Below, one piece after another: positions 1 through 11,383 of a DNA stretch of 64,000 nucleotides (position 1 is the first letter of the stretch; every line of letters starts with the position of its first letter). Location: positions 1,420,501 to 1,484,500 of the forward strand of contig JAQJVL010000158.1 in NCBI GenBank assembly GCA_035578905.1, in the 5' to 3' direction. The notes below the pieces were generated by a model. It saw nothing but the letters and a program-made list of their open reading frames with translations, searched no databases and had not been told where the DNA came from. Position numbers and translations under genes: made by a program. This stretch comes from Stictocephala bisonia (Eukaryota > Arthropoda > Insecta > Hemiptera > Membracidae).

Positions 1-392
1 CGGGCATGTCTCGGGCTCTGCGGCTGCATGTCGGCTATGTGTGGTGGAAAGTGTGGCAAGGATCTTCTCGGCTCTAGCAGCCCAGGATGAGGCACTACAG
101 GTCGTGGCTGAGGTATATGAGGCACTGGTTGATTTAAAGGTTTCCGCAGGTCTTGTCTCTTGAGTAAGTCCCTGTCACGAGGTTCACTATTTCCTCCACC
201 TCCTCCCCCTCCACTATCTGTTAATCCCTTTATCTGTAGTGATTCTGCTGCTTTTAGGAAGGTAGAGAGCTGTTCTTGAGAAATGTTGACTTCTCCTCTG
301 TACATGTAGTCTAGCATAGCTTTCAGTTCCGAAAATTTGACATCCTTGAGTATTAAAATAGGATGTTTGTCCAGATTTTGGCAGAGGATTGC
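1..392 (-). CDS. lola: Second BTB exon of a lola-like BTB-zinc-finger gene (partial, runs off the left edge)
   Basis: This minus-strand exon starts at 392, just after a TTTCAG acceptor (393-398), in phase 0. It joins the 23.3 kb exon so that the reading runs SPYLE / AILCQNLDKHP. The second half of a BTB/POZ domain is visible, with HPILILKDVKFSELKAML, DYMYRGEVNISQ and FLKAAESLQIKGLTD, the signature end of the insect BTB-TTK group. A run of seven glycines follows, then a Pro/Arg-rich linker (RDRDLLKRQDLRKPLNQP and onward) of the kind that separates BTB from zinc fingers. The frame is open to base 1 (130 codons plus 2 nt). In this family the BTB domain dimerises and nuclear isoforms are made by splicing to alternative zinc-finger exons. 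By eye it is closest to Drosophila Lola; a lola paralogue is the main alternative. Confidence 0.85.
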
Positions 393-756
393 CTGAAACA
401 AAAAAAACCTTTTATTTTACTCAAGATTTGTGACTATGTAAAAAAGAATATTTTAAATAATACAATAAAACAATTCTTAACTTATTTCAATCCCACTAAA
501 AATGATCCTCCACACAATTCACTAACAATATTACTGAAACTTATTTTGGGCACAAATATAAATAACACTTTAAAGTACATATCTAGTTAAGACCATAAAT
601 ACACAAGATTTTGTACAATTTATAGTACAAATTCTATTCTATAGCAAGAGCACTGGCCTGTGTCTCTCTTGTTGTTCTAACCAACAAAGGGGAAATGGTC
701 ATTCGGGCGGTTTTCCTGAGTTATGATTTTTTTTCTTAGCACACAAAAGAACGAAC

Positions 757-912
757 AGAGGTCACTTTCTTATGGTTGCAGCGAACACCGAAGAGGTTGT
801 TAGAAATAAATAACAACCCTTGTAAATTTTTATAAATCTAAAGTTATAATGACTATTTATCCTAAAGTATTTGGGGAGTATAAAGGACTGACAAGGTACT
901 GGCCCTTCCAGG
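757..912. repeat. Dispersed repeat family A, copy 1
   Basis: This segment resembles 62989-63150. Both begin with TCACTTTCTTATGG followed by GCAGCRAA and end with GACTGACAAGGTACTGGC and CTTCCA, with a more diverged AT-rich middle. On the minus strand both carry a short open frame ending in a similar FAAxIRK peptide. No terminal repeats or target duplication were found, so the class is unknown. Confidence 0.55.
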
Positions 913-1707
913 ATATCCCTGGCAAAAGAACATGCGCACATGTAAAGAAAACCTTCTCCGTCATTCAAATACCCTTAGTCACCAGAAATTCTGATGGTGA
1001 ACAAGACTGATGTGCTAACTTAAGTGGACCCTACTACAACACGGACTGGAAAGGTATATCATTTGACAAAGTTAGAAGGGTCAAAAGGAACAAGGAAGCT
1101 TCTATCCAAATTGAAAAGGAACACATAGAAGAATTCTGAAATAGCATTCAATTTACCAAAAATTGAGGATTGTACATGATAAGTGAAGTGTGGATTTAAA
1201 AACACAACTCTTTTAACAATACATTATGTTAGTCTTCTGTATTTATACATTTTATACATTATCTAGTACAGAAGGTATTAAAATGATTCTGATATACGTC
1301 TGTGTTGTGTTTCAATAATATGATATATTATTTAACTTAGCGACATTTTAAAAGTCTGTGCGTATAATGGGAAAATAAGTAAGTTATTTCACATTGTTTC
1401 TTTAGTTAAAGGACATAATGTTATAGTAATTGATAAAAAATAGTTCTAAATATTTTTTTGCTATTTTTACTTATAAATATGAATAATACTCTCACTCCAC
1501 TTTTCTTTACCGGAATGTTAATTTCACATAGCTCACCATATTTGCATTAAAATACTGAACCACTAAGAAATTATTTTTCAGCCATTCCATGGCAGTAAAG
1601 TAAAAAAACAAAAAATCAACAAATATGACTTAATAATATTAATCTCAATATTGAATATTTTGTTATATAGGCCTATACTGTTTTTGTTTAAAAAAATATT
1701 TGTAAGT
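913..1707. other. Intronic AT-rich sequence, nothing recognised
   Basis: No coding pattern, long repeat or structured element was recognised here. Confidence 0.5.
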
Positions 1708-2060
1708 ACAGTAGAGCCTTGTTATCCGACATATTATTCAACATTCCGTTTCAACCGACATACCTGTCCCGAAATCACCACTGTAAAAAACGTATGATTT
1801 ACCAAGATAGTCGGAACTGGAACTGACTTTTATACAACGAAAATCAGTTAATTTGTTACAGAATTTAATTATGTAGTACATGTACTGTATTATGTGAATT
1901 ATGTAACAATGCAATACAGCAACAAGTAAGTGGTCAGCAACTGTATTTTTGAATGAGCAGACAGTAATTTCGTTGCTTATTGTCCGACCTTATGTTAAGT
2001 TTTAGCGCGGGCTGTACTGTGTGAGCGGAGAGTACACTACTTATACTTATAAGAAGTGTA
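1708..2060. mobile_element. Pogo/Tigger-like DNA transposon end (fragment)
   Basis: From 1708 the sequence reads ACAGTAGAGCCTTGTTATCC and continues with GACATATTATTCAACATTCC. That matches the general form of pogo/Tigger terminal repeats (CAGTAGARCCTYGNTTATCCG). Further GTCGGA and GTCCGAC words follow at about 1810 and 1981. The opposite terminus was not found with confidence, so this may be a solo end or a decayed MITE. Confidence 0.5.
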
Positions 2061-2380
2061 TTTTTAGACTCGTGTATAAAGTTCATTTATAATTATCATC
2101 CCACTTTGAAATTTTTAGAAAATGCTGACTAGATTACAATGAAAAAAATATGCCAATTTCAAAATTTTCAAAAAATACACTCACAAACATTTTTTGAAAA
2201 CAGTTTTTGATTTTTTTAAAGTTTTTTTTTTTAAAGGTGGTAAATGTGGTATCAAATCGAAGCCCATATAATCCTCTTTAAATAAGCCCTTAAGCAACAG
2301 TTTCGTGTTTCATGTTAGTTTCAGCGCATGCAACAAAAAATGAAAGTTTCTGATTTTTGAACCCATATAGCTAAAATAGT

Positions 2381-3077
2381 TTAACTCTTTCCACTTGATT
2401 ACTTTTTACCTGTTTACCCCCTCATATTGTAATATTATGACGTATTTTTGGTGGTAAGAAGCAGTTCAGTATTTGTGAGGTTATGCAATGAATAAAATGT
2501 TATAAAATGAATTTAAACACTTTAAAGTATATTTTATGTGATAGAATGTAAACAAAACAAAAGTTAACTAAAAAGCTTTTTTTAACATGGTATGATATCG
2601 TTCAAATATTATATATTACCATCACCACTATTTAAAATTTGGCCTACTTGTACATCACTGTCACTTTCTTAGATACTTTCTAATTTTGGAAGTTATTTCA
2701 TCATTACAAACACCTTCATCATCACTTGATTCACCATCTGCTAAATCATGTTGTAATTGTTGTATTACTTCAGCATCCGTAAGATTTTAACTACTATGAG
2801 CCAACATTTTTACACTACTGTCAAGTGTCAACTAATGAAACATTGAACTGAAGGTTAGAATAAAGAATAACAATAACATCACGTGACATTCCAGTTCCCA
2901 TGATGACCGATTGTAGTTCATTTAGTTTCCGCATGATAACAGCACGAATTGGGAGCATGGAAAACAAACAACCAAATGAAAGTTACGTCATTGCCGTGTT
3001 GGACGCCGTCCGGCATATAAGTAGAACAGCTAAATTACGATGTTGGACAGCGTCTGACATACGATGGAAAGGGTTGA
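2381..3077 (-). mobile_element. piggyBac-like non-autonomous element (TTAA-flanked)
   Basis: The left end is TTAACTCTTTCCACTTGA (from 2381). The right end, read on the minus strand, is TCAACCCTTTCCATCG (from 3077), so one flanking TTAA has become TTGA. Inside the right end is the palindrome GGACGCCGTCC (3001-3011) and an imperfect second copy. The element is about 0.7 kb. It carries the start of a transposase on the minus strand (separate entry), which indicates an internally deleted derivative of an autonomous element. Confidence 0.65.
2661..2811 (-). pseudogene. piggyBac transposase N-terminus remnant
   Basis: On the minus strand an ATG at about 2811 opens a frame that has an in-frame TAA after six codons. 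It then continues as LTDAEVIQQL, an acidic DGESSDDEG block and a basic stretch before a stop near 2661. An acidic N-terminus with repeated Ser/Asp/Glu is typical of piggyBac transposases. No catalytic DDD domain remains. The assignment rests on this motif style plus the TTAA/CCCTTT ends. Confidence 0.5.
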
Positions 3078-5300
3078 GATAGAATTTTTTTTAAAATTAC
3101 TTTTGAATTCAGGGCCCAAAATACTACAAATAAACCTTTCATAAAAATCGGAGATGGTCGAGTTGAGTGCCTTGTTGGTTTGACATGGCATGCCAACCAT
3201 GGAATGATGTCTTTTTTAGTAAAAAAGACATAAGTCATAGTGCACTTATTTAGACAAGATTTCTTTATATCTATCAATAATTTTTGGTATTTTTTACAAG
3301 ATCAGTTGATACATTATTATGGTCAAAAAGTGTCCAATATCAATTGACATATTTTCAGTTAAAAAATCTTATTTTTACATATTGAACTGCGGCTACGAAA
3401 CAATTTTTGACTATGGTCACAAATAATTTGTTATGCTAAATTCTAAACCCTTCAAGAACAAAATGGCAAAGTGCCAATCATATAAGGGAAAGAATGGAAA
3501 AAGAACACAAATACAAAAATGTTCAAAGGTACTTATTTTGTACACACCCAAAGCCACTTTGTTGATATTATTATTTATGCATATGGTGAAAATGCATGGA
3601 GGAAATGGGAAAGTTTTCTCAATTTTTCATGTAGCTTGACATCCTAATAACAATTATTTTCTAGAATTAAATTTTTTTAATGAGATAAAAAACTTGTGTG
3701 AATCTTTATTTTTCATAAATATTTAATGGAAAGCTAATTAAAGAAGCCTGTCAACCATGATTAGACTTTTTATTGAATAGTCTAGATTTAACCATCACAG
3801 AAAGGCAGCACTAATGCCAATTAGCAACGCATTCATCAATTAATCTGGTTTCCCACCACATGTGGTTTATAGTCCAGAAATGCAAGTCTAAATATATACT
3901 GTGTGTAATGAAAGATCAAACATGTATAGATACAAAATTATAGATATAGGGACGATTGCAATACATTTCATGTAATGGTTCATGCAATAAATGATATTTA
4001 TTTATTTATTTATGTTTGTACATCCTAATAAATATATACGAGATCTATATCAATATTTAAAACAATTTTCAAGTTATATTTGCTTCATTTCATAGCACCC
4101 ACAACCCATTGGGGAAGGAATTAATCTATCCTCTGCAGAAAAGGTGATTATAATTAATTTAGACCATAATTCATAGTTTACTAAAATATTAGATACATAG
4201 TTTGGTTACTGATATATTAATGAAACCTTCAGCATCTTATAGCCGATAAAATTGTTAACAATATTATTATATGTGCTTTATGGAAAATTACATATTTATA
4301 ATTATTTATTACACATTTGTATTTTCATACTTATCTGTACATGCAAATATTTTTTTAAAACACCTTTAAAAACCTTCAATTATTATTTTAAATTGTTATG
4401 ATGTTATTTACGTGAAAAACAAGTTTTAAAGTAATATTTTTGGTTAACTTTAAATAATATACAAATGAAAAATCATCAACACCCCCTAATGCCACTAGCA
4501 GATTTACTATCACTAATTCCAAAATGAAAGTAATTGTCTAAATACCTATCCACTTCTGAAATATATAAAATGTTCGTATCCATTTATAAAAGTAAATGAT
4601 TCTAAATAATTTACTATTTAGTAATAGTAAACCACCAAATTATTACATCACGACACACCTAACTGAATGATGGAACACAAGCGTTCAGCAGAAGCAAGAC
4701 AGATGCAAATAAACAATGGTGAAACAGGACTAATAATTTAGTTAATGGTTGTCTTTACAGCTTTTTAACATCACAAAACAAATTAAAGCAGTTTCTGAAA
4801 CAGGGACCTACGCATGCAATTTAGTGGAAAAATGAACAACTAACGTAGTAGTTATGCCTAGAAACAACATCACGAGCCTCACTCTTGAGTCAGAAATCAG
4901 TCCTACTGACACTCGTGCCGATGATACACTTAATCATATTCCCTAAATCCAGTTACCCTAACTGATCATACTATTGGTGACACTTTAAGATGTTGCCTAA
5001 GAAATTCCCAGCTCCAGAAATGAAATTTCTGCTCAATTCAAGATGCTGCTGCCACCGATACGCAACAAGTCAAAAAAATCATCTAAACACGCTTAATGCA
5101 CCAAATGCTTTACCAATACTTTATTGAGCACAAAAAGTGCTTGGATATCCTCTAATCTATTTTAAGAATGTGTTTAGATCAGTTTGTGATGGAAGTTGAA
5201 AGTGTTAATGTGCCCACAAATTAAATAAGTGGTATTGTTGTTTGATTGTTACTCAAAACGTTACTAGCCCAATCTAGCCCCTAGGTCAAAGAGTAATAAA
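3078..5300. other. Intronic AT-rich sequence with a possible retroposon tail
   Basis: No gene is recognised. At 3990-4015 a TTTA/ATTT run (ATTTATTTATTTATTTATG) follows AATGGTTCATGCAATAAATG, which looks like the 3' tail of a short retroposon. The rest shows no recognisable structure. Confidence 0.4.
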
Positions 5301-5319
5301 GACACTGCAAAGGCGCAGG

Positions 5320-5680
5320 TAGTGTGAACTAACCTGCAGGATTGAAACCCAAAGTAAAGAAATCAATGAAGCTTTGAAGTCAACTAACATGAAGCACATT
5401 ATTTATTGGTGGTGTGCATAGGCTCAGGATAGCTAATGAAACACATGAAAGATACTTAGGAGAAAAATGTATGATAGACTAGATAGAAAAAACTGTGAAC
5501 GTTTTGAAAACTAGATAAATTGTTAGTGGAATCCCTACTTGCGAAGATATGAATTGGAGTAAAATGGATGAACAGATTGTTTTGACGATTCCGAAGAACT
5601 TTTAGACCAAGATATAGTAGAGGCAGTATTTACGGCCAGTTGCAGCAGAAAATTCTGAAGCAAACGACGTAGATGACAGA
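5320..5680 (+). pseudogene. Decayed coding-like block, possibly a pogo/Tigger transposase C-terminus
   Basis: Plus-strand frames interrupted by stops include VGIPTCEDMNWSKMDEQIV and then, after a frame change, FDDSEELLDQDIVEAV. An acidic tail with EELLDQDIVEAV resembles the C-terminal tails of pogo/Tigger transposases. Several stops and frame changes make it a pseudogene. The link to the pogo-like end at 1.7 kb is speculative. Confidence 0.3.
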
Positions 5681-6084
5681 ATCAGCTGACAATGGATTAA
5701 ATGTACTTGAGGTAAGTCAAGACATTTTACGCCAGAAGTCAAGTAATGTATTTTATTTCGATAGCTTAATGAGAAATTGCATTTGTGATTAGCTTTTTTA
5801 AGAAATCAAAATATACATAAAATTCGTTACTGTAGGTTGTCCTAAAATTTGATTTAAAAATTCAGTAAATCAACACCTAACGTCCTTTTAATGTAGAGAT
5901 GATGGGTGTCCCCGCTCAAAACGGTGTAAGTGAGCAGCGATAAAAAAATTATGATCTTTTACTAAATAAGTATTTACTGTTACTGTACAGCCTATGTCAA
6001 GCATACTGTAAATTATTTCCAATTGCAGTAAAAAGTCCAATATAACCTAGGAGGTTAATGTTTGTTTACCTGGGACACATTACC

Positions 6085-6690
6085 CCTGAGACCCCTTTTA
6101 CACGGGACGGCGCAGTGCTGTTCGGCATGGACGGTGCCACAGCATGCATAACTCAAAACGCGCTGTGAGCCTTACCGACACGGCGTACTTTACTTTCAAA
6201 GGCGTTTTTCAGGACGGTCAATTTAAACGTTCCTACTGCGTGCACTACTCCTCACTTATTGGGCACCTCGAAGATGGATGATGTAGACAAGGTTTTTTTG
6301 TTTGTATTTGCTTAATTAGCACTGGTCATACTTGCCAGTGTTATGAGAGCATCCACTCTTCAAATCACACTTTTCTTGTGTAAGTTGCCATTGTATGGTG
6401 TATTAACAGGATATATTTCTAAATGCAGTTTTTTACAAGTATGTAATCATAATGCAAAGAGAAAATGGTTTAGACACGTGGTACACATGCCTACCAATCA
6501 GCCGTAAGAACTCCGTATAAAGACGCCCATATGTTTGTATAGTGATCAACAACTTTGGACGGCGCTGCGCCGGCCCGGCGCTGCGCCGGCCCGACTTTGA
6601 AGACAAAATGAACGGTGCTGTGCCATCCACAGCAAAGGGCAACAGACCGTCCCGTGGCATGGCACCGCACACACCCATTTTAGTACTGTA
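6085..6690. mobile_element. GC-rich DNA-transposon-like segment with a tandem palindrome
   Basis: The left part reads CACGGGACGGCGCAG. The right part, read in reverse, gives CACGGGACGGTCTG, so the two edges look like diverged inverted repeats. An internal ATG opens MDDVDKVFLFVFA before a stop, reminiscent of the short first exon of PIF/Harbinger-type transposases. At 6560-6594 the palindromic unit CGGCGCTGCGCCGGCC occurs twice in tandem. The superfamily is uncertain (Harbinger or hAT). Confidence 0.4.
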
Positions 6691-6775
6691 GGCCATTTTT
6701 TAGCTAATGGGTCAACCGAAAAATATGTTAACCTAAACATCTGTCCCCCTAAATTTGGCTTAACCTTTAATAAGA

Positions 6776-8066
6776 CAGTGGCTAATATTTTAACCACCCT
6801 ACAAAACTCTGCAAAACTCCATATCATAACAGTCATGGGTAGCATACAGCAGTTAAAATTTTAGCCACTGTCAATAAAGACCACTATTGTGTGACCGGGC
6901 AAGAAAATATGACCTTTATCGTCATCAGACACTGATGATGTCATTGGGGAATCATCGGAAATCTGTTTGCTCACTAAGAGTGTCTCTCTGCTTTCTAGCA
7001 GGAATAAACTGTTCAGGTAGCTAAAATACTGACCACCGTGCTTCTAGATCACTAGCATCGCATTATCTCTTCAACACTTGCCAATAATGAAACTCAGTTT
7101 TCATCTTGTCAGGTAAGAGTTTTATCAAATTAAATTAATGTATTAATTTGAGGATTGTATAAGTAGAATTAGATTTTCATAATACAATAGTAATTATGAC
7201 AGTAATATTTAACTTTAAAAACATGGCACCATCATTATTTTAGTACAAATGTTTATTCTGTTATATGGTTTCAATGTGTTGTGGCTTCAATGTGTTAGAC
7301 TCTATTAGGAAACAATTATTTTGAAGCTAAATATGTTTGCACTTGCAACTTATTAATTATTATTATTTTTGTTTAGGACAATATTTGTATTATTACTGAA
7401 TGTACCCTGATTGAATCTCAAAAAAAAAAAAGAGGAAAAAGAAAGTCTTATCAGTTCACGATTATGACACATCAGAAGTATGGAAAGTGACAAATTCATT
7501 CATGACGATAAGATAGGAAATTTTTTGGAATATGGAGGTGACAGTGAAGCAGATGATAATCTAGATCACACCACAACAGCTAATTCCCAACAGGACTCTA
7601 CAATCTCTACATCGTCTGCAACTATGTACTCAGAACTGTTATCTCCACACACTAGAAGAAGGCCTAAAACTATCACTATTATGGTCGAAGTGACAATGAA
7701 AGTGAAGTAGTTAAGGACAGTGATGCTCACCAAATTTTCGATTGGAGGACAGAATTCCGCCTTTTGGCCGTAACCAAATCTGTTACAAGATATTAAATCT
7801 AATGAAAGTAGCGAGACTGAAGATGAGGATGTCATTTCCATTCTATAGGTTTATTATTTTATTTCTTTCAGGCTAGAGTGATAACATTGTCCAAGTTTTT
7901 AGAGTTTCAATTTGTCAAATTTTTAACTAGTTACTACAGTCCTTTACATGTTTGATTTACTATTATTTTAATTTATTATTATTGTATTCTCAATAAACTG
8001 TATAATTTTAACTTTACAGTGGTTATTTTAATTTTTTCCTAAATGGTTAAAATTATGACCACTGAA
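6776..8066. mobile_element. Possible decayed DNA transposon with acidic coding remnant
   Basis: CAGTGGCTAATATTTTAACC at 6776 is mirrored by CAGTGGTCATAATTTTAACC read on the minus strand from 8066, giving plausible terminal repeats of about 20 bp. Between them is an acidic plus-strand open frame (7480-7710) that needs a frameshift near 7675 to continue as DNESEVVKDSDAHQIFDW. No catalytic domain is recognisable. Confidence 0.35.
7480..7795 (+). pseudogene. Frameshifted acidic open frame, unrecognised
   Basis: The frame starts MESDKFIHDDKIG and is rich in Asp, Glu, Ser and Thr up to RRRPKT. Moving one frame at about 7675 keeps the acidic character (SDNESEVVKDSD, then WRTEFRLLAVTK) until a stop near 7795. 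It looks like the N-terminal region of a transposase or a transposase-derived protein, but no family can be named. Confidence 0.3.
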
Positions 8067-8269
8067 CACTTAGCAGTTGCGTTGACAGGGCATACAAAAA
8101 AAATATATACAAAAATATATATTTGTCCACTTTCCTATGCTTCTACATAACATATAACCAAACAGTTTTGTTGTAATTTAAAATTATACTAGTGTGCTCA
8201 GAGATTTTTTGGGTAGTCGAAAATTTAACCACCAAGCGATCTGTTGATTTACCTATGACTGTTCCAATA

Positions 8270-8460
8270 GAGGTCGGCCTATGGAGCGGCTATAGCAATC
8301 GGTCCGGGTTTGATTCCCGATATGACCTTTAACAGTTTTTGCACTGCCGCTCCCGTCGTTCGGAAGTCATGTTAAGCCGTTGGTCCCCATGTTGTGTTAG
8401 AGAGGGCTTCTCAGCCCTAACATTGCCTGGTAAAATAAGACGAACTTTTAACTTTTTTAA
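8270..8460 (+). repeat. tRNA-derived SINE or short retroposon
   Basis: GGTTTGATTCC at 8307-8317 matches an RNA polymerase III B box (GGTTCGANTCC), and the surrounding CGGGTTTGATTCCCG forms the matching TPsiC-like stem. Downstream is the conserved-looking block GTTAAGCCGTTGGTCCC, seen in many arthropod SINE/LINE tails. An A box is not clear, so this could also be a LINE 3' end. Confidence 0.5.
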
Positions 8461-8654
8461 CTTTATAAAGGGTTAAAACTTAGGTTTTGCTGTAAATTAT
8501 ACAAATTTACATATGTGAACAATTTAAGCCCCCCACTTAATGAATTATTCTTTCAACTACTAGCGTTAGCTGAGCTGCCTACTAGATGACCGAGATCAAA
8601 CCTTAATGTTTTGTTTGTTATGTTTTTAAATTTCGTTATATAGTAAACGGGAAA

Positions 8655-9425
8655 CAAATATAAATGAAGTAGAACAGATTTCAAAAGTTTTGAGAGAACA
8701 GATTGAGAGAAAAGAGATGAAATAAACTGGCAGACATAATGAAGGCTTTCTCAGAATTTTTAGAAATTAAACACGTGAAATTCAGCAACAGAGATGATTT
8801 CCATGATACGAAAGTTGTATGAAGACTCTATGGACAATACACCAATTAAAGAGTGATTAGGTGGTTTAAAAATGGCCGCATCAGTGGAGAGTGATGAGAC
8901 CTTTAACGGCTTGAAATGCTGTTAATGTTGAACGTGTTTGTGCAGAAATTAATGAAAACCGTTGATTGGCTGTCCGAGAGCTAGAAGAAGATTTAGGAAT
9001 ACCAAAAAATCGTCAGATTGTAACATTTTATACAAGATTCGGTTCAAGTTCAGTTGATGCACCAGCTCATTCCTCAAATATGATTCAGCATTTTTTGTCA
9101 AACTCAATTACATTACACAACTACGACAGCCTCCCTACAGCCCTGACATAGCTCTTTGTGACTTCTATTTTAAAAGTTAAAAATTCCTTTGAAAGGAAAA
9201 GTTTTGACGATGTTGAAGAAATAAAACAAAATGCAACAAAGGACCTGTTAGCCATTCAAAAACTGGATTTAAGGAGTGTTTCCGGAAGTGGGAGGAGTCT
9301 TTGCATAAGGTAGTAGCTTGTAAAAGGGAGTACTTTGAAGAGGACCAGATCGCCGTTGCCGACAAATAGCTCATTTTCATGCCAGATGTCGAGTCGGATA
9401 CTTTTTGGAAAGACCTCATATTGCA
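8655..9425 (+). pseudogene. mariner-like transposase pseudogene with a 3' terminal repeat
   Basis: Several frames together read as a mariner transposase. The helix-turn-helix region is visible (WFKNGRISVESDE, then LAVRELEEDLGIPKN). The catalytic neighbourhood DAPAHSSNMIQHFLS leads to a PYSPDIALCDFY-like segment after a frame change, and the typical C-terminus is FKECFRKWEESLHKVVACK. The segment between the helix-turn-helix and the second catalytic Asp is deleted, and stops and frameshifts are frequent. At about 9390-9419 the sequence GAGTCGGATACTTTTTGGAA leading to AGACCTCAT has the form of a mariner terminal repeat. The 5' repeat was not found. Confidence 0.8.
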
Positions 9426-10054
9426 TATAATTTTCTTCAGAAATAAATTTACTACACGTCAAAACAATCTTCCTCTTCATGTAAATATTTTTTACATACT
9501 ATTAATTGGAAAATTGGTAGCTATTTTAGAATAAAATAAAAAATTATGTTAACACTTTTAAGAAAATCAAAAATTATTGTTAGTAGTTTCATTACAAACC
9601 AAAAATTAAGTTTTACAGCAAACAGTTATTTTTTTATATTAAACTTATTATTAATATTTATTCCTAGCTATTAAATTATTACAGCTTTAGTAGATAAAAT
9701 GAAATAGTAAGATTATATTTGTTTAGAAAAACATAATTATTTCTACTACACAATTTAATTTTTATACAAAACAGTAAACCAAAATTATAATATGCATTTT
9801 ATTTATAAAACCTACATAACATGAAGGCACACTTTCTCCGATTTTTAAAATGTTATCTTATTTACGTACTAGCATGTTAGGTATATTTTATGTGTTGCAA
9901 AATTAGGCCTTACTTGTATAATGGAGCAAAATGAAAATTCAGAAGATAGATATATTCAACAATTAGAACAAAATTTAAATACACTTTCTTTAACAACCAC
10001 AACACTAATAGACTAAAATTTATCTAATTTCAGAATATATCAATTTGTATTCAA
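9426..10054. other. Intronic AT-rich sequence, nothing recognised
   Basis: This is an AT-rich spacer between the mariner and piggyBac remnants, with no coding or repeat structure recognised. Confidence 0.5.
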
Positions 10055-10070
10055 TTAACTCTTTCAGGAG

Positions 10071-10165
10071 TGCAGGGTATGACCGTCTAAATAGTATTGA
10101 CGTTCAAGAACGTCATTTTATAGTTAGCGGTAAAAATAGTAACGACGTTCCGGAACGTCATTTTG
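10071..10165. repeat. Subterminal palindromes of the 10.1 kb piggyBac-like element
   Basis: Two inverted repeats with the same half-site lie just inside the left end: GACGTTCAAGAACGTC, and GACGTTCCGGAACGTC, which is a perfect 16-bp palindrome. The right end carries the related GACATTCCAGAACGTC. Repeated half-sites beside the terminal repeats suggest transposase binding sites. Confidence 0.7.
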
Positions 10166-10495
10166 TTTAATCGTTGGTTTAATTATTTATAAAGTATCTT
10201 TTTAGTGTTTACCACTTATAATAACAGTAAAACGTCATTATTATGGATTGTACAGTATATAATTCTAAAGTACAGAAAATATGCAATTTCAATGCAGTGT
10301 GAAATCATTTAGCGAACTTAAGTTGGCAGGACGACTTGTGGCGGGAGATGGTTTTGGCGGGAGATCGCAGTTCCTCAGTCACTGTCAGGCCGTTGTCATT
10401 ATTGCTTCACAGACTCATTGCAAGTGCCGCTTTCATTCACTATATATCTAATAATTTTTTTTTTGTAAATAAGTTTATGTGTATGTATATATATA

Positions 10496-10947
10496 GTTAG
10501 TATCCGTGTACAGTTTTATCTCTTTTTATTTTCAGTTTTTTCCACTTCATTGATATTGCTTGCCTGAACTCTCATAACATATTTGTAATAAAAAACAATA
10601 AGAAAATTGGATTTTTAGAATTCAGACTCAATCTAATCCGCCAATTACTAGCAAGCCATCATGTAGAAAGAGAAACGAGATCAATCGCAGCCGCGCCGAC
10701 AGCAGTCAACATGGCAGCGAAGCTCAAGGACAAACATCTACTGCGCCTCACCGGCAGACACTTCCCCCAACCCCTTCCGACACCTGAAGGTCAAACACTT
10801 AAGGCACAAAATCGTTGCTATGTGTGTTTAGATTCTACAGTGAGGGAAAAGAAGCGTAAAGACACAACTTATGAGTGTAAAGATAGTAACATTGCCCTTT
10901 GTGTATATCCGTGTTTCAAAGACTTCCATACACAAAAAGTGTACTAA
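10496..10947 (+). pseudogene. piggyBac transposase C-terminal fragment with Cys-rich domain
   Basis: The open plus-strand frame contains FHFIDIACLNSHNIFVIKNN, FLEFRLNLIRQLL and then, after an ATG at 10711, RLTGRHFPQPLPTPEG. It ends in a zinc-binding-type Cys-rich tail (RCYVCLDSTVREKK, YECKDS, ALCVYPCFKDFHTQK). This order, with an aliphatic helix, a proline-rich linker and a CxxC...C...CxxxCFxxFH tail, is characteristic of the C-terminus of piggyBac transposases. The DDD catalytic core is absent. The tail itself is intact and in frame to the TAA at 10945-10947. Confidence 0.8.
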
Positions 10948-11383
10948 ACACATTTTATAGCCATAATTTACTTAAAAATGTCATTATATTTACTCTATAT
11001 ACTCAAAAATAACAAATGTACTAAATTGTAAAAATAATTTTTTTTTTACTATTTTTGACTTGATTTGTAGCCATACCCCATACTCCTTTAATCACTAGAA
11101 AAAGTGACATTCCAGAACGTCAATACTCCTTAAAGGGTTAATAACCGATTGCAATATTCCATGGTACAGTTATCATTGTAGGCAAATTTTACTTAAGGAA
11201 AAAAGACACAAATTCAGTACAATCAAACATAACTGACAAGTGAATAAATACTAATGTTACAAATTTCCAAACATGCCCTTTCTAATAACTCATAATTAAT
11301 ACTTTCTCAAAATGATACAAAAAAATACAGGTTATAATTACAATGTTCTGTTCGGCACTAACTCAAAATCACCCAGGAGGAAA

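Larger units (their letters stand above)
10055..11141 (+). mobile_element. piggyBac-like element, internally deleted, with TTAA duplication
   Basis: TTAA flanks both sides (10055-10058 and 11138-11141). The termini are CTCTTTCAGGAGTGCAGGG on the left and CCCTTTAAGGAGTATTGACG on the right (minus strand). The right subterminal region repeats GGAGTATGGGGTATGGC, echoing the left GGAGTGCAGGGTATGACC. Two GACGTTC palindromes follow the left end and a diverged copy lies inside the right end. The retained 3' part of a transposase is described separately. At 1.09 kb it is less than half the size of an autonomous piggyBac. Confidence 0.85.

Noticed and set aside
8296..8330. Functional tRNA gene
   Set aside because: Only a B-box-like TPsiC region is present; there is no acceptor stem or anticodon arm, so a SINE or LINE tail fits better.
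9177..9480. Minus-strand frames over the mariner remnant
   Set aside because: They are antisense shadows of the plus-strand transposase pseudogene.
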